Assembly: GCA_031288005.1 (NCBI GenBank)
Contig: JAITSE010000090.1
Coordinates: 1-14,077, forward strand
Direction of reading: 5' to 3'
From: Treponema sp.
GTDB lineage: Bacteria > Spirochaetota > Spirochaetia > Treponematales > Breznakiellaceae
Length of the DNA stretch: 14,077 nt
The position numbers and the translations under genes are program-made. Below, piece after piece: positions 1-6,641 of this stretch. Each line of letters begins with the position of its first letter. The stretch's first letter is position 1. A model generated the notes under the pieces. It saw nothing but the letters and a program-made list of their open reading frames with translations, did no database searches and was not told where the DNA came from.

Positions 1-37
1 ACGATAAATTTAGGAAAATAACTATTTTCTTATTTAT

Positions 38-169
38 TAGAGTTGTTCGATAACTTCAGGTATCGAACAAATTCCTTATAAAAATCGGCAAAATACGTAG
101 TATTTTGCGAGACTTGTTCGATAACCCGAACCCGATAGGGTTCAGTAAAATAGGTTATCGAACAAGTCC
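38..169 (+). repeat. Dispersed three-hairpin repeat, copy A
   Basis: Seen directly: three consecutive hairpins. Hairpin 1 pairs TTGTTCGATAAC (43-54) with GGTATCGAACAA (59-70) around loop TTCA. Hairpin 2 is the 21-nt near-palindrome 88-108, with arms GCAAAATAC and GTATTTTGC. Hairpin 3 pairs 113-126 with 153-166 and carries an inner GAACCC-GATA-GGGTTC hairpin at 128-143. The outer ends are also inverted repeats of each other. A second full copy lies in opposite orientation at 12352-12482 and a hairpin-1-only copy at 9527-9561. The right end enters the omptin-like gene and provides its stop codon. It resembles a MITE/ERIC-type intergenic element; the family is not one I recognise by name. Confidence 0.88.
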
Positions 170-822
170 ATTGTATAACCGCTTTCAACGCCTATAGAGA
201 AAAATTTTAATAATTGTTCATAATTTATGCCTGTCCCAAGCACATTGTTTTTTGGCGTTTCTTCAGACAAAGGCTCATCATCGTTTGTTGGATATTGCAA
301 ATAGCCATTCACCGCCGACCATTTGCGTGTATAATATGAAAATCCCACCGTTGGAGACATTGTAAATCGCCAGAAAACAAAGGTATATCCGATCCGGAAA
401 GAAAGATTAAAATGTTTATCTGTGTAGAGATCATGTTCTGAGTAATTAGACAGCATATCAGAGTTATCAAGAAGATAGTCATAGTCGCTTATAACACCTG
501 ATTTTATAGCCAACGGAAGAACAGAAAGCATATCAAGGGAAAGGAAAATACCAATAATATCAAACCGACTGTGAAATTGAAAAGCCGGAATTAGATTTTC
601 TTTCCATTCGAGATGGCTTATGGTCTTACCGTCTTTATAGACGTACTCATTTGTTGTGCCCGTTATATACCCCATGTCAATCCCCAAAGAGCCGTTCATT
701 AGATCTTTTGAATAAAGTGCGGTACAGACAAGCAGTGCATAGATATGTGCTGAAACGATTTTTTTATACGTCAGTCCTTCAAAGAACCGCAGGCTGTGTT
801 TCAAGGGTATAGTATTCCTCAT
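142..822 (-). pseudogene. Omptin-like outer-membrane protease, 3' end truncated by repeat copy A
   Basis: The 226-residue product resembles the omptin family (OmpT/Pla-like beta-barrel proteases of the outer membrane). It has a basic N-terminus and hydrophobic stretch (about 20-36), then the omptin-like signature GTTNEYVYKDGKTISHLEW (55-73), then SDYDY (112-116), which matches the position of the catalytic D83/D85 pair of OmpT. A segment with H130, D131 and D135 follows, and then amphipathic beta strands. OmpT has about 297 mature residues with a second catalytic pair (D210/H212). This ORF stops near the equivalent point: its last residues, 219-226, and its stop are encoded by the hairpin repeat. 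The second catalytic pair and the last strands are missing, so it is probably inactive. It overlaps the upstream lipoprotein gene by 44 nt, and no convincing ribosome site is seen before the ATG at 822, so the start is uncertain. Confidence 0.6.
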
Positions 823-1192
823 AGATGGTTACAACAATCTCCGAATCAAACGGTATGAACAAGGGTCTGCCTGAGAATTCCCCCTGTTCGGTACGGGCAT
901 CAAAGCGCTTGCTTTTAATGGTGTATTCAATGTGATCATTTGCTCTAAAACCATCGGCCCGCGTAGTTTCCACAGGGTATGAATCGCGATAACTTTCGCC
1001 AGCGTTTATTTTTGAAATAGTTTTGTCGATAAACATGAGCCACACATCCGTAACACCTTCTGTCGAAAGATTCACTACCTTTATATGGATCTGCCGCGTC
1101 TGAGATGTTCCTTCCGTATCGCTCTTACAGCCTGAGAAAAGAAAAATATATGCCAGCAAAATACCTGTGACAGAAAACGAATTTTTTTTCAT
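779..1192 (-). CDS. Small surface lipoprotein, paralogue of its upstream neighbour
   Basis: 137 residues. It has a charged MKK start, a hydrophobic core at 9-19 and a spirochaete-type lipobox FSGC with the acylated cysteine at 22, so it should be an envelope lipoprotein. I do not recognise the mature domain. It aligns along its whole length with the preceding gene product: shared features are a LxFxD motif, AGxxY, DHIEY, a GxFxGxPL motif and a C-terminal TIYxxxYTxE. The two are therefore a tandem duplication. The start ATG overlaps the stop of the upstream gene (ATGA, 4 nt), which implies translational coupling. It sits between the peptidase genes and the omptin-like gene, so a role linked to surface proteolysis (substrate binding or inhibition) is possible but is only inference. 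Confidence 0.75.
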   Translation of the reverse strand: MKKNSFSVTGILLAYIFLFSGCKSDTEGTSQTRQIHIKVVNLSTEGVTDVWLMFIDKTISKINAGESYRDSYPVETTRADGFRANDHIEYTIKSKRFDARTEQGEFSGRPLFIPFDSEIVVTIYEEYYTLETQPAVL

Positions 1193-1596
1193 AACTCTAT
1201 TCCATCGTATTCAAGCAAGTCTTTCATTTCCATCGTGTAGGAATCGCTGTAGATGGTAATAAGAAGCAGGGTTTCGTTTATCACCAGCGGTTTGCCGGCG
1301 AAAGCGCCTTTTTCGTTTTTATGGTCATATTTTTTGTCGTTAATACGATACTCAATATGATCATCGCTGATATACGGATACTTTCCGCTCCACGAGAAAT
1401 CGAGTGTATATTCCTGACCGGCATAGAGTTTTTTTACGACTTGATCCATAAAAAGCAGTCGCAGGTCTATTACCTCCGATTCCGAAGCGTTAAGCAACTT
1501 TACTGAAACACCGCAAGTAACCGTGCCGCCTATACAACTGGAAAGCCAAAGCATAACAGACATCAGCGCCGTAATGACTAAATATCCTTTTTGCAT
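1189..1596 (-). CDS. Small surface lipoprotein, first of a tandem paralogous pair
   Basis: 135 residues from the ATG at 1596, chosen because GGGGGA lies 9 nt upstream and because it places a normal signal peptide at the N-terminus. A longer reading to 1650 would add 18 non-signal residues. A hydrophobic stretch (5-18) ends in lipobox LSSC, with the lipid-carrying cysteine at 21. The mature part, probably all beta, is homologous to the downstream gene product, sharing DHIEY, GxFxGxPL and a TIYxxxYTxE-like end. The family is unknown to me. The gene begins 77 nt after the stop of the split peptidase gene and its stop overlaps the next start, so the cluster is probably one operon. The codons are AT-richer than in the genes right of 3900. 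Confidence 0.75.
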   Translation of the reverse strand: MQKGYLVITALMSVMLWLSSCIGGTVTCGVSVKLLNASESEVIDLRLLFMDQVVKKLYAGQEYTLDFSWSGKYPYISDDHIEYRINDKKYDHKNEKGAFAGKPLVINETLLLITIYSDSYTMEMKDLLEYDGIEL

Positions 1597-1673
1597 AGCA
1601 CATTGTCCCCCATTCAAGCAAATATTCATAGAGCGGAGATTTACTTGCATATTCGCCGCTTTTCTGCCACAGT

Positions 1674-2711
1674 CTACTTATAATATACCTCGCCCCACGT
1701 TATCTGAAAGTATTGACCGGCTTTCTCATAAAAGCCATGTGCAAAACCTTCCTCTCCATTGTCATACATACGGTACCACTTGGTTGTTGGATAAGTACTG
1801 TATGCATAGTGCCATCCAAAAAACCAAAAATACCAATTGAGTTTTTCTGTCTCCGAATAGGTGCCGTATATAGCCCTGGCATGGCCACTACCAATAATAT
1901 TATAAGCGCAACGGAACGACACAGCAGGAAGACCTTTGTTTCTCAAATGCGAATCAATATTATCCCAGATGCCTGAGCTAATACCCACATACCAGTGAAG
2001 CTGATATTTAGTTAGACTGCGTAACGCGTCGTCCAATGCCCAGAGGGTAGAACCTCCATCTCCCAACTTGTTTTCAAAGGAACGGTAGAGGGTTATTTTA
2101 TTGGCGCTCTCATTATTCGTAAGAGGAACAGATGAATACCCAGAATTGCTTCCTCCGCCAAGGGTAATAAAATACCCTACAAAAGGCACACACCAGAGAG
2201 TAGAAACAGAGGGCCTACTCCAGCCTATTTTATTATACCACGACTGAAGCAAATGCCCTCCTGTAGAGTACGCACGACTGTTTTCTTCCACACTTGTATA
2301 GGAAGATATGATCTCCGCATCGGTTGAAGCGAATATTTTTTCTTTCGCCTCCTCAATTTGCTTCCAGAGGTTAGCGATAGTTTCTTCATTTTCAATCTGA
2401 GCGTCAATGACCTGCTGAAGCGTTTCTCTGTCGTATATACCCAACGCGACAAGCTCTTCATCTGTCGCATACTCAAGATAATCTTTGACATTAACATCAA
2501 TCGAATATTGGGCTAGATCCTCCTCTGTTCCGGTTGTAGTATTAACAGAACGGCCGTTGCCGCTATTACGGCCTATTAAGCGGCTTGGGTACCCAGCGTC
2601 AATAAGCTTTAATCTGCCGGTTTTAACAGCACGGGCATTTTCATCTTTTAATGTTAGTGAGTATGGCATTACATACTGCACGGGCTCGCCTTCGCTTTTT
2701 CTGCGGCACAC
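1674..2711 (-). CDS. Papain-like cysteine peptidase domain, 3' part of a frameshifted gene
   Basis: 345 codons are open, but the beginning has no signal peptide and the ORF continues, one frame over, the protein begun at 3070. The -1 shift falls in the A5 run at 2696-2700; joined there, the protein would have about 465 residues. Visible features are a YVMPY segment after the shift, a charged and probably helical linker (75-135), then a region with a papain-like order: Cys174 in WCVPF, His277 in GSGHARAIYG, and Asp317/Asn318 in YRMYDNG. This resembles secreted C10/streptopain-like or C39-like peptidases, but the exact family is uncertain. Many Trp and Tyr residues in the last 60 positions suggest a beta-rich end. 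It may be a pseudogene, a phase-variable gene, a programmed frameshift or a sequencing error. Confidence 0.55.
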   Translation of the reverse strand: MCRRKSEGEPVQYVMPYSLTLKDENARAVKTGRLKLIDAGYPSRLIGRNSGNGRSVNTTTGTEEDLAQYSIDVNVKDYLEYATDEELVALGIYDRETLQQVIDAQIENEETIANLWKQIEEAKEKIFASTDAEIISSYTSVEENSRAYSTGGHLLQSWYNKIGWSRPSVSTLWCVPFVGYFITLGGGSNSGYSSVPLTNNESANKITLYRSFENKLGDGGSTLWALDDALRSLTKYQLHWYVGISSGIWDNIDSHLRNKGLPAVSFRCAYNIIGSGHARAIYGTYSETEKLNWYFWFFGWHYAYSTYPTTKWYRMYDNGEEGFAHGFYEKAGQYFQITWGEVYYK

Positions 2712-3070
2712 GCTATGGCGCCAATTTCTATGTCATTCCGCAACACACGGAATTCATAATACCGCGGTTCATCATTTCCGGTGTGATAAATAACAAGCGG
2801 ATATCGGGAAAGTTCCGCTCCATACCAGTTGTTTTCTTCTGTAAAATCCAGCATATCAGTGAGGGCGAAAAACCGTGCCACACGCCAGTCCACAGCGCCC
2901 TCTTTTGTTGCCAACTGTTCAAGCAACTCCGCATCAGCATAAGGGGTTGAATATCTCCCGCTGCTGCTTTCCGTGATTTCTGAATCGTGCAAATTATCGC
3001 AACCTTGCAAGAAAATTCCGAATACCAGCATTATACAGAGCATTCTAGTAAAAGAATAAATTTTTGCCAT
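2669..3070 (-). CDS. Lipoprotein N-terminal and pro-region, 5' part of the frameshifted peptidase gene
   Basis: 133 codons. The start ATG at 3070 has an excellent ribosome site (AGGAGGG, 3079-3085 on the plus map, about 6 nt before it). The signal peptide has a hydrophobic core at about 10-20 and lipobox LQGC with Cys24. The mature part contains EPRYYEFRVLRNDIEIGAIA (101-120), a strand-rich motif like the propeptide region before C10-type peptidase domains. After K125 the reading frame drifts into KASPCSM and stops. Reading one frame back from the A5 run instead gives SEGEPVQYVMPY, a natural continuation. I therefore read this ORF and the one at 1674-2711 as one gene. As it stands, only a 110-residue mature lipoprotein would be made unless ribosomes or polymerase slip on the A-run. 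Confidence 0.65.
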   Translation of the reverse strand: MAKIYSFTRMLCIMLVFGIFLQGCDNLHDSEITESSSGRYSTPYADAELLEQLATKEGAVDWRVARFFALTDMLDFTEENNWYGAELSRYPLVIYHTGNDEPRYYEFRVLRNDIEIGAIACAAEKAKASPCSM

Positions 3071-3165
3071 TTTAACCCTCCTATAGGTTTGACAAACTGT
3101 TAATTTATAAAATCTTAGATGTTTCTTTCACGCAGCATGGATGTGGCAGACAAATCTTCTCAGAT

Positions 3166-3195
3166 TTTATACCGCTCATCGAACATTCTTCCCAA
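3166..3195 (-). promoter_or_regulatory. Candidate promoter of the surface-protein cluster
   Basis: On the minus strand, TTGGGA (3190-3195) and TATAAA (3166-3171) are 18 nt apart, which would start transcription about 90 nt before the ATG at 3070. The -10 lies in one arm of a 10-bp perfect inverted repeat (3106-3115 with 3162-3171, sequence TATAAAATCT) that could fold in the leader or be bound by a regulator. The match to consensus is only moderate. Confidence 0.35.
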
Positions 3196-3465
3196 TCACA
3201 GTTACGGAATAGCGGAGGATTCCCGGCCTAAGCCGGCCGCCTCGCTTCCTTTGAAATGTGCACTTTTATACTACCCCGGTGAGGCGGACTTGTCAAGTGG
3301 TTTTGGGGGATTTTGGAAAAATCCCATTGGTGTGGACGCCGTTCTCCGCGCTGAACTGCCCCCGAGTGGTCTACGATCAGGTGGACGAAATTGTTAGGCA
3401 GTTTTTTGCCCAGTATCTTGTACCCGCCTGAAGGCGTCGCTCACGACCGTTGTCTCGAAGGATAA

Positions 3466-3570
3466 ATGAACGAGATTGATGAATTGCAAGCAGCTCGGCA
3501 CAGGATACGGGGCTTGGAAGTAGCGCTTGCCACTAGCCGTGGGAGAGTGTGTAGTCCTAGTATCTTGTAA
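3466..3570 (+). CDS. Possible 34-residue ORF, coiled-coil-like, perhaps a transposase fragment
   Basis: ATG preceded by GAAGGATAA gives a short protein starting MNEIDELQAARHRIRGLEV with heptad-like leucines and charges, then a stop. It resembles the helical N-terminus of IS66/IS3-type transposase ORFs, but it is too short to assign. It lies just before an IS630-like remnant and may be debris. It could also be chance. Confidence 0.2.
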   Translation: MNEIDELQAARHRIRGLEVALATSRGRVCSPSIL

Positions 3571-3602
3571 CGACTAAAAAGACAGGTGTATACTACCCTT
3601 AA

Positions 3603-3824
3603 CCCACGCGGGAGGGGGTAAGCGCGGAGATAGAATTAAGCGCGATGACCGGCCAATGCCTTAACCGCCGGATAGACCCCCTGGACAAACTGAACCGTGA
3701 AGTAACGGCATGGCAGCATGACCGGAACCGGAATCAAAAGACAGTCCACTGGGTTTTGCTTTTGAGAAACCGATCCATATTTTGCTGGATTGATTATGGC
3801 GCAATGCGGCCCTTTTTCGGCTAG
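3603..3824 (+). pseudogene. IS630-family transposase, C-terminal remnant
   Basis: In frame from 3618, translation gives a string with the typical C-terminal features of IS630 (Tc1/mariner-like) transposases: AEIELSAMTGQCLNRRID, then a LNxEVxAWxxDRNRNQKTVxW motif ending at Trp 3750-3752. This is the helix after the last catalytic acidic residue; the family normally ends within about 20 more residues (FTTxDAR...LYP). Here the homology breaks off after the Trp and the frame runs into unrelated sequence to TAG at 3822. No DDE catalytic core, start codon or terminal inverted repeats remain, so it is a dead fragment. Confidence 0.65.
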
Positions 3825-3849
3825 ATTAATTTTGAGGCAATACGTCTCA

Positions 3850-3878
3850 TTGCGGAAGTCCGTTTATTCTTTTATTAT
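3850..3878 (+). promoter_or_regulatory. Candidate promoter of the aroC operon
   Basis: TTGCGG (3850-3855), a 17-nt spacer and TATTAT (3873-3878). Transcription would start near 3885, downstream of the in-frame ATG at 3879. This rules out that ATG and supports the GTG start at 3993. The match is 4/6 at -35 and 5/6 at -10. Confidence 0.45.
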
Positions 3879-3992
3879 ATGAACCGGGATCAAAGCTTTG
3901 CGGTCTGCGGGAAAAGACGCGGAATCACGCTGCCAGGCATCCGCATCAGTCCGATTTGTTCTATAAACAAGGAAAATATAAGGGGGACCGGC

Positions 3993-5219
3993 GTGCAGTA
4001 CAGAACCGGCGGGAAATCGGGGAATAAACTTTCAGCTTTGGGATTCGGCTGTATGAGGTTTCCCCGGAAGGGCGCTTTTATAGATATAGACGAAACAGAG
4101 CGCCTTGTCATGGAAGCCGTCAACAGCGGGGTGAATTACTTCGACACCGCTTACATATACCCCGGCAGCGAGGAAGCTCTTGGGACTGTCCTTGAAAAAA
4201 ACAAAGTCCGGGAAAAAGTATTTATCGCCACGAAGCTCCCGCTGCTCCTTTGCCGGATTCGTTCTGACTTTGATAAATTTTTCAACAAATCTCTGGAGCG
4301 GCTTAGGACGAACCGCGTTGACTACTATCTTTTGCATATGCTTACCAGCCGGGGGCAATGGGAAAAATTCCGGGCAATGGGGATTGAAGAATGGCTTATG
4401 GAGCAGAAGATGGCGGGCCGTGTAGGGCAGGCGGGGTTTTCATTTCACGGAAGCCAGGATGAATTCCTCATGCTTCTGGATATTTTCGACTGGGATTTCT
4501 GCCAGATACAGTATAACTACGCGCAGGAAAACTACCAGGCTGGCAGAACCGGATTGATGGCCGCCGCAGCCAGGGACCTCCCTGTTATCATCATGGAGCC
4601 GCTTCTGGGAGGCAGTCTCGTTTCCGCACTGCCCAGGGAAGCGGAGGAGGTCTTTAAAAGATATTCTGTCGCTTCCGGGAAGAAAGCGGCGGAGCTGGCC
4701 CTGCGCTGGGTATGGAACCACAGGGAAGTAACAACGCTGCTTTCGGGTATGAACGATTCCGCCCAGCTTAAAGAAAATATCTTGACCGCTGAAACAGCCC
4801 TGCCCGGATGTTTTACCGCCGCAGAACAGGAAATCTACCGCGGGGTACTGGAAATATTTAATGCTTCCCGTAAAGTTCCATGCACGGGCTGCAATTACTG
4901 TATGCCCTGCCCGCGGAACGTCAATATCCCTGGCTGCTTTGCCGCGTACAATGCATCCTTCGCGCTGGGCTGGATACAGGGGATGCGGCAGTACACTACC
5001 AGCGCAGCCCTTGCCGCGGATCAGACCGGCGGCTCCGGGCAGTGCGTTAAATGCGGCAAATGCGAATCAAGCTGCCCGCAGCATATACCAATCGTCAAAT
5101 CACTTGAAGCTGTGAGGAAGCGGATGGAACCCCTGCCTGTGAGAGGGATACTGCGGATTGTCAGGACGGCTCTGGGCTTCAAAAAAGGAAAAAACGGAAA
5201 TGAAAAGACCCCGGTATAA
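3993..5219 (+). CDS. Aldo/keto reductase with two C-terminal 4Fe-4S cluster motifs
   Basis: A 408-residue cytoplasmic oxidoreductase. The GTG at 3993 is chosen because AGGGGGA lies 5 nt upstream and the conserved fold starts at once (LGFGCMRFP, 15-24). Residues 1-290 form the aldo/keto reductase barrel with the full catalytic tetrad: Asp51 and Tyr56 in FDTAYIYPGSE, Lys81 in ATKLP and His115 in YLLHML. The C-terminal part has two ferredoxin-like cysteine sets: C297-C300-C303-C306 (CxxCxxCxxCP) and C351-C354-C357-C361 (CxxCxxCxxxCP). This is the domain order of the ferredoxin-type AKRs common in anaerobes, often annotated only as 4Fe-4S AKR; the substrate is not known. It is first in a plus-strand operon, and its last 20 nt overlap the acyltransferase gene. 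Confidence 0.9.
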   Translation: MQYRTGGKSGNKLSALGFGCMRFPRKGAFIDIDETERLVMEAVNSGVNYFDTAYIYPGSEEALGTVLEKNKVREKVFIATKLPLLLCRIRSDFDKFFNKSLERLRTNRVDYYLLHMLTSRGQWEKFRAMGIEEWLMEQKMAGRVGQAGFSFHGSQDEFLMLLDIFDWDFCQIQYNYAQENYQAGRTGLMAAAARDLPVIIMEPLLGGSLVSALPREAEEVFKRYSVASGKKAAELALRWVWNHREVTTLLSGMNDSAQLKENILTAETALPGCFTAAEQEIYRGVLEIFNASRKVPCTGCNYCMPCPRNVNIPGCFAAYNASFALGWIQGMRQYTTSAALAADQTGGSGQCVKCGKCESSCPQHIPIVKSLEAVRKRMEPLPVRGILRIVRTALGFKKGKNGNEKTPV

Positions 5220-6561
5220 GCCGATTGCCAGGGCGTACCCGGACATCCGGGCGCCGGAATCAAAAATATCCGGGATATTGATATTTGCAATTCATTTTGC
5301 GGCAAGGCTTTATCTCGCCTTTTTTACTGGCGCCGCAAAGATAAGGCTGGAAACACAATCGATGTTCATCCATGCATTCCGCCGGGCCCTCGCGGGGGAG
5401 AGCCGGTGCATTGTGGCTTTCCGTCATCCTTACGGATTTGAGCCTCAGGTGCTCGCCTGGTTTGTCCTGTACCGGCTCAGGAAGACGGCGGCGCGGAGAG
5501 GCATAAGGCTTCCCGCAAGCCCCAGGATACGTTTTGTTTATGGCTACGAGGTGCTTCGCTGGGGCGGCCCCGCGGCGCGGATCGTTATGCCGCGTTTGGG
5601 CGCCCTCCCAATCCACCATTCCAAACTTGATTCCAAGGGACTTGCGGGGATCTACGCCGCCGTTACGGAAGGCGTTTATCCCGTGGGCATAGCGCCGGAG
5701 GGCCAGGTAAGCTACAACGCCTGGGGAACGCCCCGCCTGGAACCGGGGATTATCCGCATCGGTCTTGGCGCGGCGGAGCAGCTTAAAAACACTGGAAAAC
5801 CTTTGCCGGTAGAAATACTGCCGGTTTCCATAAGTCTTGGTTACGGCAGAAAAGCTGCGAGGACAATGGATGGCCTGCTGCGCCGGGTGGAAAAGATTTG
5901 CGGCCTGGATAAGCGGCCCCGCGGACAAAGCGCACTTGCGGACCGGTTTCTTGACTGTAGGGAAATTATTATGCGGCTAAACGAGACGCGGTACGGAATT
6001 GTTTCCGATCCTGGCCTTCCTTGGGAAGACCGGACAGCGATTCTGCTCAGAGCGGCGCTGGATTACTGCGCGGGAATTCTGGGCGTGAAGGGAAACAGCG
6101 AAGACGATCATTTCAACAGGATGTATTATCTGCGCCAACTGTGCTGGGACCGTATTTTTGTGCCGGGGAAGGAGCCGGGAGAAAAGAAGGAAATGGAGCT
6201 TGAACGCGCTGTAGGGGACCTTAGAGCCGGCGAGGCATGGTATGCGGCCCGCCACATGGAGCTTGCGGATTTTACCTGGTATTTCCGGGGCCAGCCGCCC
6301 GGGGAGGACGCTTCCCTGGGCAGGAAGATCGAGTATGTCCAAAACCTCTGGGACTTCGCAAACCGCACTATGGGGGGCGCGTACGCCGGACGGGTGAACA
6401 TTCATCCCCGGAGCGTTACCATTCAGGCCGCACAGACCATCAGCCTGAATGAATCGCTGGAAGAATACCGGATAGACCGCAAAGAGACAGTACGAAAACT
6501 ACTTTCCAGGCTTCAGTCGGCCTACATGGAGCTGTCCAGGGCCGGCGGGGAGGCCGAATGA
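5200..6561 (+). CDS. PlsC-like glycerolipid acyltransferase
   Basis: 453 residues from ATG 5200 (AAGGA about 10 nt upstream), overlapping the preceding gene by 20 nt. A hydrophobic segment at about 24-44 probably anchors it to the inner membrane. Motifs of the PlsC/LPLAT superfamily: HPYGFE (76-81) in the place of the usual HxxxxD, with Glu instead of Asp; a GALPIHH segment (134-140); and APEGQVSYNAWG (165-176) in the place of FPEGTRS. The N-terminal 200 residues are therefore the acyl-CoA/acyl-ACP transfer domain, with a likely role in phospholipid or glycolipid synthesis. The remaining ~250 residues are mostly helical and unassigned; typical 1-acylglycerol-3-phosphate acyltransferases have about 240 residues, so this is a long variant. 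The Glu-for-Asp change and the added domain make the substrate uncertain. Confidence 0.75.
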   Translation: MKRPRYKPIARAYPDIRAPESKISGILIFAIHFAARLYLAFFTGAAKIRLETQSMFIHAFRRALAGESRCIVAFRHPYGFEPQVLAWFVLYRLRKTAARRGIRLPASPRIRFVYGYEVLRWGGPAARIVMPRLGALPIHHSKLDSKGLAGIYAAVTEGVYPVGIAPEGQVSYNAWGTPRLEPGIIRIGLGAAEQLKNTGKPLPVEILPVSISLGYGRKAARTMDGLLRRVEKICGLDKRPRGQSALADRFLDCREIIMRLNETRYGIVSDPGLPWEDRTAILLRAALDYCAGILGVKGNSEDDHFNRMYYLRQLCWDRIFVPGKEPGEKKEMELERAVGDLRAGEAWYAARHMELADFTWYFRGQPPGEDASLGRKIEYVQNLWDFANRTMGGAYAGRVNIHPRSVTIQAAQTISLNESLEEYRIDRKETVRKLLSRLQSAYMELSRAGGEAE

Positions 6562-6641
6562 AGGAACGCTGCATTGAGACCCTTCGGGTTTCTTGGATTC
6601 AGCAAGCGGCGCCGCTTGCCGGGGCGGAGGCTCTTGCGTAA
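6558..6641 (+). CDS. Possible 27-residue linker ORF between acyltransferase and aroC
   Basis: ATG overlaps the acyltransferase stop (ATGA, 6558-6561) and its TAA overlaps the aroC ATG (TAATG, 6639-6643). A strong ribosome site, GGGGAGG (6547-6553), sits 4 nt before the ATG. The peptide starts MKERCIETLRVSWIQQ and resembles nothing I know. Its exact fit between two genes suggests a translational relay that carries ribosomes from one gene to the next. It may instead be chance spacing, with aroC using its own GGAGG at 6626-6630. Confidence 0.35.
   Translation: MKERCIETLRVSWIQQAAPLAGAEALA

Larger units (their letters stand above)
3071..3878. other. Degenerate spacer between the AT-rich cluster and the aroC operon
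   Basis: About 800 bp without an intact gene. Seen: a CCGGC-CTAA-GCCGG hairpin at 3223-3236; a 58-codon open stretch without a good start at 3255-3431 on the plus strand; a 34-codon ORF at 3466-3570; and an IS630-like transposase remnant at 3603-3824. A 10-bp direct repeat TATACTACCC occurs at 3267-3276 and 3589-3598. A second short repeat, AGTATCTTGTA, occurs at about 3412 and 3559. This patchwork is typical of a site of repeated insertion and deletion. It coincides with the change from AT-richer to GC-rich coding sequence. Confidence 0.6.

Noticed and set aside
43..166. Integron attC site or CRISPR-like array made from the TTGTTCGATAAC motifs
   Set aside because: The motifs do not fit the attC core rules (GTTRRRY/RYYYAAC), there is no integrase, and there are no regular spacers or further units.
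3879..3992. Extension of the aldo/keto reductase to the ATG at 3879
   Set aside because: It would add 38 residues that do not belong to the family, the ATG overlaps the likely -10 box, and the GTG at 3993 has a strong ribosome site.
5260..5928. 222-codon minus-strand ORF inside the acyltransferase gene
   Set aside because: It lies entirely opposite a well-supported gene in GC-rich sequence, where long antisense frames are expected, and it shows no motif.
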